From: Ruminococcaceae bacterium UBA5423
GTDB taxonomy: Bacteria; Bacillota; Clostridia; Oscillospirales; Acutalibacteraceae
Direction: 5' to 3'
Length of the DNA stretch: 16,176 bases
Assembly (NCBI GenBank): GCA_002409375.1
Contig: DHNF01000177.1
Span: 1 to 16,176 of the forward strand
The notes beneath the pieces were generated by a model. The model was not told where the DNA came from, did no database searches, and saw only the letters and a program-made list of their open reading frames with translations. The position numbers and the translations under genes are program-made. Below, piece after piece: positions 1-8,100 of the stretch; the stretch's first letter is position 1, and each line of letters starts with the position of its first letter.

Positions 1-1
1 T

Positions 2-1948
2 TTTGAAGCGGTAAAACAGGCCGCCCTAATCCACAAATCAGGCGGCGGTACCGGATTTTCATTTTCACGCCTTCGCCCTGCGGGAAGCGTTGTTAATTCG
101 ACCGGCGGCGTTGCAAGCGGGCCCATAAGCTTTATGCGTGTTTTCAATATGGCGACAGAAGCAGTAAAGCAGGGAGGCACAAGACGTGGTGCCAATATGG
201 GCATTTTACGCGTTGACCACCCAGACATTCATCAATTTATTGACTGTAAAAAAGATAATTCGGACATAACTAACTTTAATATATCGGTCGGAATCACCGA
301 AGCTTTCATGAATGCGGTGGAAACTAATGAGGAATACGACCTTATCGACCCCAGCACAAAAAAACCAACCGGACGACTTAATGCCCGACAGGTTTTTGAT
401 AAAATTGTGCACTCGGCATGGCGCAACGGTGAACCGGGCATTGTTTTTCTTGACAGGCTTAACCGTGATAATGTTGTTCCGTCACAGGGTGAAATCGAAT
501 CAACCAACCCTTGTGGTGAGCAGCCGCTGCTTCCAAACGAAAGCTGCAACCTCGGATCAATTAATCTTGTAAAAATGCTTCGCGTTTCGGGCAAAAAAAC
601 TGTAATAGACTGGGACAAGCTTGCAACCACGGTGGAAAAAGCCGTACATTTTCTCGACAATGTGATTGATGCCAATAAATATCCCCTAAAAATTATTGAA
701 AAAACCACCCGGCAAACACGAAAAATCGGTTTGGGTGTTATGGGCTGGGCCGATATGCTGCTGTATCTCGGTATCCCCTACAACTCCGACGAGGCTGTTG
801 CACTTGCAGGTAAGCTTATGGAGTTTATAACAATTAACGGAAGAAAGGCAAGTGCAAATCTTGCAAAAACTCGCGGAGCTTTCCCGCTTTTCAACCAAAG
901 CATCTACAAGGACGGCGAGCCCCTTAGAAATGCCACGATAACAACTATTGCACCAACGGGCACACTATCTATTATTGCAGGTGTATCCTCAGGTATCGAA
1001 CCGGTGTTTTCCTATGTGTATATCCGAAATGTTATGGACAAAACCGAAATGCTCGAAGTAAGCCCTGTTTTGCGTGACTTGCTCCAGAAAAACGGATTGT
1101 ATTCAGAAGAACTGATGAAAGAAATAGCTGAGCAGGGCACGATTGCACATATTGAGAGTATACCCGAAGATATCCGACGCGTTTTTGTATCGGCTCACGA
1201 TATAACTCCGTTGTTTCATGTAAAAATGCAGGCGGCATTCCAAAATCATACAGACAACGCCGTTTCCAAAACAGTCAATTTCCCACACACCGCCACAGAG
1301 CAAGATGTTGCACAAGTTTACAAGCTGTCATACAAACTCGGATGCAAGGGCGCAACAATTTATCGCGACGGCAGCCGTGATTCCCAGGTGCTAAATCTTG
1401 TTACAAAAAGCGATGAAAATGAAAATCAAAACAATAAGGACTCTTCCGCTTATGTAATCATTCCACGCCCGCGTCCCGATGTTACGCAGGGAATGACCGA
1501 AAAAATGACAATTGGCTGCGGAAATCTTTATATAACAGTAAACTACGACGAGCACGGCATCTGTGAGGTGTTTACCAATACCGGCAAAGCAGGGGGTTGC
1601 CCCTCCCAATCAGAAGCAACAGCTCGGTTGGTTTCGGTTGCCCTGCGTTCGGGCATTGATGTCAAAACAATTACAAGCCAACTGCGCGGCATACGCTGCC
1701 CGTCCACAATACGCCAAAAGGGCATGAAATGCACATCTTGCCCTGACGCCATTGCCCGTGTTATTGAAAAAGTGGTAGCATCTAACGGTTTTAAGGAAGG
1801 CGGCGTGCAAGTTGCCAAAGTAGCACCCAAACAAGACGAACCGGCCTGTGCAGCTCAGATTAGAAAATGCCCTGAATGCGGCGCAAAAGTGGAGCATGAG
1901 GGCGGTTGTGTCATATGTCGTGACTGTGGCTATTCCAAATGCGGATAA
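2..1948 (+). CDS. nrdJ: Adenosylcobalamin-dependent (class II) ribonucleotide reductase, 3' part
   Basis: Reduces ribonucleotides to deoxyribonucleotides in the cytoplasm, using a cobalamin-generated thiyl radical. The reading frame is open from the first bases of the window, so the gene starts upstream and the N-terminus is missing; 648 residues are visible. The upstream part reads SGGGTGFSFSRLRP, a class II RNR signature, so the ATG at 134 is internal. The NPCGEQPLLPNESCN motif (NPC codons at 506-514) carries the catalytic Asn-Cys-Glu triad. PTGTLS (around 953) is the substrate phosphate-binding loop. The region encoded by about 1460-1790 matches a TSCPD domain and literally contains TSCPD. 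The tail has CPECG and CVICRDCGYSKC, a zinc-ribbon-like element that probably also supplies the disulfide-exchange cysteines. Class II is favoured over class I or III by the TSCPD domain and the Cys-rich tail. A cobalamin riboswitch, if present, would lie outside the window. A strong terminator follows 13 nt after the stop codon. Confidence 0.96.
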   Translation, partial: FEAVKQAALIHKSGGGTGFSFSRLRPAGSVVNSTGGVASGPISFMRVFNMATEAVKQGGTRRGANMGILRVDHPDIHQFIDCKKDNSDITNFNISVGITEAFMNAVETNEEYDLIDPSTKKPTGRLNARQVFDKIVHSAWRNGEPGIVFLDRLNRDNVVPSQGEIESTNPCGEQPLLPNESCNLGSINLVKMLRVSGKKTVIDWDKLATTVEKAVHFLDNVIDANKYPLKIIEKTTRQTRKIGLGVMGWADMLLYLGIPYNSDEAVALAGKLMEFITINGRKASANLAKTRGAFPLFNQSIYKDGEPLRNATITTIAPTGTLSIIAGVSSGIEPVFSYVYIRNVMDKTEMLEVSPVLRDLLQKNGLYSEELMKEIAEQGTIAHIESIPEDIRRVFVSAHDITPLFHVKMQAAFQNHTDNAVSKTVNFPHTATEQDVAQVYKLSYKLGCKGATIYRDGSRDSQVLNLVTKSDENENQNNKDSSAYVIIPRPRPDVTQGMTEKMTIGCGNLYITVNYDEHGICEVFTNTGKAGGCPSQSEATARLVSVALRSGIDVKTITSQLRGIRCPSTIRQKGMKCTSCPDAIARVIEKVVASNGFKEGGVQVAKVAPKQDEPACAAQIRKCPECGAKVEHEGGCVICRDCGYSKCG

Positions 1949-1961
1949 AAATTTAATTTTT

Positions 1962-2000
1962 AAAATGGCGGTGGGATGCGTTCATCCCACCGCCATTTTT
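1962..2000 (+). terminator. Rho-independent terminator of nrdJ
   Basis: A perfect 17-bp stem (1962-1978 with 1983-1999) has loop CGTT. The T-tract is the 3' end of the stem plus T2000. The stem starts with four A and ends with four T, so it could also work on the minus strand. Its top half, GGGATG-N4-CATCCC, has the same form as the hairpins at 14488, 14672 and 14748. Confidence 0.9.
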
Positions 2001-2092
2001 CGTTAAGCAAATTATTTTGGGTTATGTGGTATTTTTAACATACATGCATTATTTGGTTGTTGTCGGGAAACATATTTTCAATTGGTTAGATG

Positions 2093-2100
2093 AAAGGAGG
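2093..2100 (+). promoter_or_regulatory. Strong ribosome binding site AAAGGAGG in the leader of the glucan synthase gene
   Basis: AAAGGAGG is a near-perfect anti-16S match, yet it lies 82 nt upstream of the ATG (2183) of the giant gene. That frame is closed by TAG at 2174-2176, so the giant gene cannot extend back to this site. The adjacent ATG at 2101 has zero spacing and opens only a 7-codon ORF. CTG at 2106 sits at a good 5-nt spacing and opens the frame that runs into the giant gene's start. No convincing sigma-A promoter was found between 2001 and 2092. Confidence 0.6.
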
Positions 2101-2105
2101 ATGGA

Positions 2106-2192
2106 CTGTCACGCGTTTACTTAACCGCCGTGTGGCTTAATGCGATTATGGCGATTGTGACAGTTCTGTCAAATAGTTTCCTATGGATTTAA
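2106..2192 (+). CDS. Possible 28-residue single-span membrane microprotein with CTG start, overlapping the glucan synthase start
   Basis: This frame is open from 2094 to the TAA at 2190-2192. If it starts at CTG 2106, 5 nt after AAAGGAGG, it encodes 28 residues. From residue 6 on these are strongly hydrophobic (LTAVWLNAIM, then AIVTVLSNSFLWI), enough for one membrane span. Its last codons overlap the ATG of the giant gene by 10 nt (ATGGATTTAA), a geometry typical of translational coupling, and the giant gene has no ribosome binding site of its own. GTG 2130 and ATG 2148 are alternative starts but lack a ribosome binding site. CTG starts are rare in bacteria and no homolog is recognised. The ORF could be a leader, a real microprotein or chance; function unknown. 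Confidence 0.3.
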   Translation: MSRVYLTAVWLNAIMAIVTVLSNSFLWI

Positions 2193-5100
2193 ACTCTCCC
2201 GACAAAACACCAAACCGCGATAATGCCGGCGATAATAGTGCGTTATATCGGTCGCTAGCACAGCAGTTTATGTCCACTACCCAAAAACAATATAATATGC
2301 GCCCGCTGCGACGACAGGTGAGAAATGCATTGCAAACTCTGAAACTTGCATGCCGCAAATCTTCTTCTGCGCGCATAACCGACAGTGACAGCGGTTACCG
2401 TGAGTGGCTTAATGACAATTATTATCTTCTCGTTCGTGAAGGCGCCAATGTGATTAACGGGCTAAAGCACGCCGATAATCAACCGGGCGACGGCAGAATT
2501 CCCGCTACTTGTGCTCTTTTGCGTGAATTGGTGCACAAAACAGGTGTGCCGGATGCAGAGGAATTTGACCGGCTTATTGAAATTATTCAACAAGTCCGTC
2601 CTCTTACGGTTTTCGAGCTTGAACAGCTGCCGCTTTGTTTAAGGGCGGCTCTTGTTCTGACTGCAGCCGAAGCCTGTAAGAAAAATGAAAGTGACGCCGA
2701 GCGGTTAATTTCATTGTCGGTACACGGGCTGCATCGGGCGGTAGGCCTTGACTTTGCCAGCTTAACTCAGCGGCACAGCATTGTAGAACGTATTTTGCGT
2801 GATGATCCGGCAGGCATTTATCCTCGAATGGATCAAAAGTCTCGTGCTGATTACCGAAGACGCACCGCATTGGAGGCGCTAAGATCAGGGCGCAGTGAAG
2901 CATCAACCGCTGCTGCTTTTATAGAGCAGGCTAAGAAAAACTCCACTGAACGCGAACAACATGTCGGATTTCCTTTGATGGCAATAAAAGACAAAACCGA
3001 CCATCGTTTTCGCGGGCGCGTTTTACTGCTTTGCACCATGCTGATACCGGCAGCAGTTGCAATTTATTTAGGCATATTAGTACAAGCACCCTTAATTGCA
3101 CTGCTTTTATATCTGCCGTTAATTGAATTGTTCCGTCCTGTTATTCAACAGATTTTGCTAAACAGAATAACACCGCGTCGATTGCCCCGAATTGAGCTTG
3201 ATGGCATAATACCTGAAGAAGGGCGAACAGTTATTGCAGTATCAACGCTGCTGCCCGGAGCACAGCAAGCTGCCAAAACTGCCGAAAAGCTTTATAACCT
3301 TTACAACACCAATGGGCAGGGAGCCGTGCAGGTTTGTCTGTTGGCGGATTTATCGCAGGCTGACTATCCCACAAAGCCTCGTGATGCAGCAGATATAAGT
3401 GCAATGCGGCGTGAAATCCGTCGTCTTAATTCCCGCACAAACGGCAGCTTTATATTTGCGGTACGTCCCCGTGCCTATAGCCGCACAATGAAAGCATATA
3501 CCGGAAAAGAGCGTAAGCGCGGAGCAATCAGCGAACTGATACGCGTGATACGCGGCGGTAAACCGCAATATCTTGCATTTGAAGGAGATTTAAGTCGGTT
3601 AAGACGCACTCGATTTCTGCTTGCGCTGGACGCAGACACCGGCATGCTTCTTGATACAGCTGCGGATTTAGTCGGTACGGCACTTCACCCGCTCGTAAAA
3701 TCACAATTATCAGACGACAAACGAAGTATCATCAGTGGTTTTGGAGTGCTTGTGCCGCGTCTTTCAGCCGAGCTTCATTCTGCAAACCGTACTGCATTTT
3801 CACGCGCGATGGCAGGCGTGGGCGGTATAACTCCATATGATATGCCGGTTGGCGATTTGTATATGGACTTGTTTTCGTCTGCTATTTTTGCCGGAAAAGG
3901 TCTTATCGATATTGAAGCTTTTGGTGTAATTGATTCGGCTAATTTTCCATCAGAGCAAATTCTCAGTCACGATATACTCGAAGGCTGCCTTATGCGCACA
4001 GGATTAGTATCGGATGTTGAAATGACAGATGGGTATCCTGCTTCTATAACCAGTTGGTTAAATAGGCTGCACCGTTGGGTTCGCGGTGATTGGCAAAATA
4101 TGCCCTTTGCATTTGGGCGCCGATTAAATCTTTCGCGTCTTGACCGCTGGAAACTCATTGATAATCTGCGACGATCACTGACTCCGCCTGCGGCATTGAC
4201 ATTGATTATATTATCAACGCAATTTCGCGGTTGGACTGGTATTCTTCTTGCTCTTACCGGACTTATTTCGCCCATTTCAGGCAACCTGATGACAGCTTTT
4301 CTTTCATTAGTACACGGGGGCTGGATGACACTCGGCTGCAAATATTATTCACGCGTTATGCCCCGTGCATTAAGCGCACTGACGCAGGCGTGGTTTACGA
4401 TAATCATGCTGCCTGCTACGGCATTGACAACACTGGGCGCTGCTCTAAGGGCAGTCGCTCGACTTATAACACGCCGCCGTATGCTCGAATGGACTACTGC
4501 AGCACAATCTGACAAACACCAAGGAGGTTTCGCCGCCTCATTTCGCCGGTTGTGGCCGACACTTATAATCTCTGCATTTCTCATATACCATGGTACAGAT
4601 TTTGCAAGACTGGGAGGCATTTTGTTTGCATTGCTCATTCCGTTGGCTGTATATTCCAGGCGATTGAGCGCACCTTTTCGTACAGCATCGCTGTCCCACG
4701 AGCAAAAAGAGCAAATCGAATCCTATGCATCGGCAATGTGGCGGTATTATGAAGAACAATGTACGGTCGATAATAATTATCTTCCGCCCGACAATGTGCA
4801 GGAGTCACCGGTATGGCGCGTAGCCCACCGCACATCCCCGACCAATATTGGGCTTTTTCTGTTAAGTGTTGCAGCGGCACATGATTTTGGGTTTTTGGAT
4901 ACCGAGGGAATGCTCACGCGTATTGAACACACACTGACCACAATAGAAAAAATGGAAAAATGGAATGGCAATTTGCTTAACTGGTATGACACGCGCACAT
5001 TAAAACCTCTGTCACCGAGATATGTTTCGACAGTCGACAGCGGCAACCTTGCATGCTGCTTTGTTGCTTTGCGTCAATCCCTTGCCGAGATTGACGGCCC

Positions 5101-8100
5101 TCGTGCAAAAGCAGTAGCAGCACGAGCAAAAAAACTTCAGCAAGCAACAGACCTAACGCCGATGTTTGACAAAGATCGTCTGTTGTTCCATATCGGACTT
5201 GACCCCGACAGCGGCAAGCTTAGCACATCATATTATGATCTTTTAATGAGTGAAAGCCGCATGTCCGGCTATTATGCTATTGCAATGCGCGATGTCCCTA
5301 AAAAGCATTGGGGAGCACTCGGACGCACCCTTACAAAATCGGGCAATGCAATCGGACCTGTATCCTGGACAGGTTCTATGTTCGAATATTTTATGCCCCG
5401 CTTGATGCTACCGTCGGTAGAGGGAACAATGAGTTATGAAGCATTAAGGTTTTGTCTAAACTGTCAGCGCAAACGCCCTCCACGCGGAGTTCCGTGGGGT
5501 ATTAGTGAAAGCGGATTTTATGCATTTGACAGCAATTTGAATTATCAGTACAAGGCACACGGAGTCCCCCGACTTGCTCTCAAGCACGGATTGGGAGCCG
5601 AGCTTGTAATATCCCCATATTCAAGCTTTTTAACACTGTCTACTGACCACGGCTCCTCTCTGCGCAACCTCGCACGACTCGAACGCATTGGAATGACGGG
5701 AGCCTGGGGCTTTTATGAAGCCGCAGATTTCACACAAGGACGAACTGCGCGCGGCGGATATTCTATTGTGCGCAGCTATATGGCACACCATATCGGCATG
5801 AGCCTTATTTCCTGTGCTAACGCCGTTATGGATGACCTGTTTGTCAAGCGCTTTTTACGGGATGACGATATGTCACGCGCTGTCGAGCTGTGCCATGAAA
5901 AAGCTCCGTCAGCCGGAACTGTATTTGAGCCTATTCGTGAAAATAATGTTCCTGAGGTGCCAGGTCGTACACGGCCGATGACAGAGGAAATACGTCACAT
6001 CAACCCGAGAACACCGCGAATGTATTTGCTGTCGGGTGCCGAATGGCAGCTTGCAATAACCGACACGGGTGCAGGCATATCAACCTCCCACGGGTTGGAC
6101 ATCCACCGCTATAGCGAGGATTTGCTTCGCAATCCTCAAGGTGTTTTTGCTGTTGTAGATGCAGGAGAGGGCGCATTTTCGATTACCGAGGCACCGGACT
6201 ATGCCAAGCCCTCCACCGAGCAAAGCGGACGGCAAAATAAGCAAAAGCGCAAAAGTGCGATTGGTACAACAAAGCGTTATGCGGAATTTGATACTGGTGC
6301 TGCAATTTTCACCGCAGAGCACGGGCATATCGAAGCCGGCATGAGAGCAATGGTGCATCCCAGGCTGCCTTGCGAACAGCGGCAGGTGGTGCTCAAAAAC
6401 CATTCTAACCGCAGAATGTCAGCTACCGTACTTTTATATTTTGAGCCAACACTTGCACGTAGGGAGGATGCACTTGCACATCCGGCATTTTCACGCATAT
6501 TTTTATCTGCACGCAAAGACGATGCCATGCAGGCATTGTTTATATCACGCAGACAGCGGCTCGGAGAACCCCCAGCCTGTCTTGCCGCCGGACTGCTTGA
6601 CAGCCGAGAATTTGAATACGAACCGCACCGTGAATTGCTGCTTGAGCGTCCACTTGGTGTGACTTCAATCATCGGCGCAGTGAATAAGCCGTTTTCCTCA
6701 AGGGGACAGGGTATACCAGATTGTGCCGTTGCAATACGCGTACCAATCGAGTTACCTGCTCATTCTCAAAAATCAATAACGTTAGTATTGACTGCCGCTC
6801 CTACCATGGCAGCTGCAGCTAACAGGCTTATTGAGGTGCGGCGCGAGGGTATGCTTTCAAATGATGTCTCTGCATTGTCGCCGTTTGGTGGAGTCGAGGC
6901 CGAGCTTGCGGCACAAATTTTACCCGATTTATTTTATCCGCCGCGTATATCGCGTGAATGGGCAACTGCCGCAAGGAATAACACCCACGGACTTCAGGAA
7001 TTGTGGAAACTGGGAATATCGGGAGATTTCCCATTGTTGCTAATTGAGATACACAACGCGGCAGACGCTTCACGTGCCGAGCCTTATATGAGACTGCATC
7101 GCTCGCTAAGACTGGGCGGTGTTATAGCAGAAGTGGCAATTGCCTACCGCGAAGGCGGGGAGTACGACGCCCCGGTTTTAGAAGCGCTGCGAGAAGCCGC
7201 GCGAAATGCTAATTGCGTTGATGTTCTCGGAAAACGAGGCGGCATACACCCGGTTAACTTAATCACCCATGGTGAGCAGACACTGGATTTTCTTGCAGCC
7301 GTTTGTGCTCATAACTGCGCAAGGGATTTAAAGCGGGCAGGCATTCTTCCGGCTGATTACAGCGCCGCCGCAATACTCAAAGCCGAGCCGGTAAATCGGC
7401 ACGAAAAAACAAGTGAGGATATTGCAATTAAGGGCGGCTTGTTCAGTGATGATAAATTTATAATTACCGATGTTCCAAGTTTGCCGTGGTGTCATGTAAT
7501 AGCTAACGAAAAATTTGGCACATTAGTTTCCGACAAGGCATTGGGATTTACGTGGGCAATTAATTCACGCGAAAACAAGCTTACTCCGTGGATTAACGAC
7601 ACTGCATCGGACAATCGCGGCGAAATGCTGCTTGTGCGTGTGGGCGGCACCATATACGACACCGTTTGGGGCTCCACCCCCGAATATGGCGACGGGTATG
7701 CTCGCTATGACGGGAAATGCGGCATGCTCAACACAAGCGTTACCGTGCGAATACCATCGACAGGATTATGGAAAACGGTTGAACTGTCTGTTAGAAATAC
7801 AGGAGATGAGCCTATGGAAATACAGGCCGCCTATTACACCGAACCGGTTCTTGGCGTCAACCGCCGCAATGCCCGTCATACCGTGGCACAATGGGAAAAC
7901 GGCGCACTTGTGTTGCGAAACCCATTTGCAACTGTTCACGGCAGTGCAATTTTGACTGCCGTGGGCGGCGCCGACAACTGCGATTGCGACCGAGGAAGTT
8001 TTTTATCCGGTTCATGGGGCGGCGGCACACTGTCTCCCCTGCCCGACCCATGTGCCTCTGTCATAATACGAAAAAAACTGCCACCAAAGCAAAATGAAAC

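Noticed and set aside
134..136. ATG 134 as the start of the ribonucleotide reductase
   Set aside because: The frame is open back to position 2 and the upstream residues match the conserved RNR core, so this Met is internal.
2003..2092. Promoter for the giant glucan synthase gene
   Set aside because: TTAACA (2035) and TGGTATTTT (2027) look partly promoter-like, but no -35/-10 pair with acceptable spacing was found.
2101..2124. 7-codon ORF starting directly after AAAGGAGG
   Set aside because: There is no spacing between ribosome binding site and ATG, and the product would be trivial and not coupled to the next gene.
6080..6672. Antisense and alternate-frame ORFs inside the giant gene and other genes
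   Set aside because: They shadow a strongly supported coding frame, lack ribosome binding sites and show no recognisable domains.
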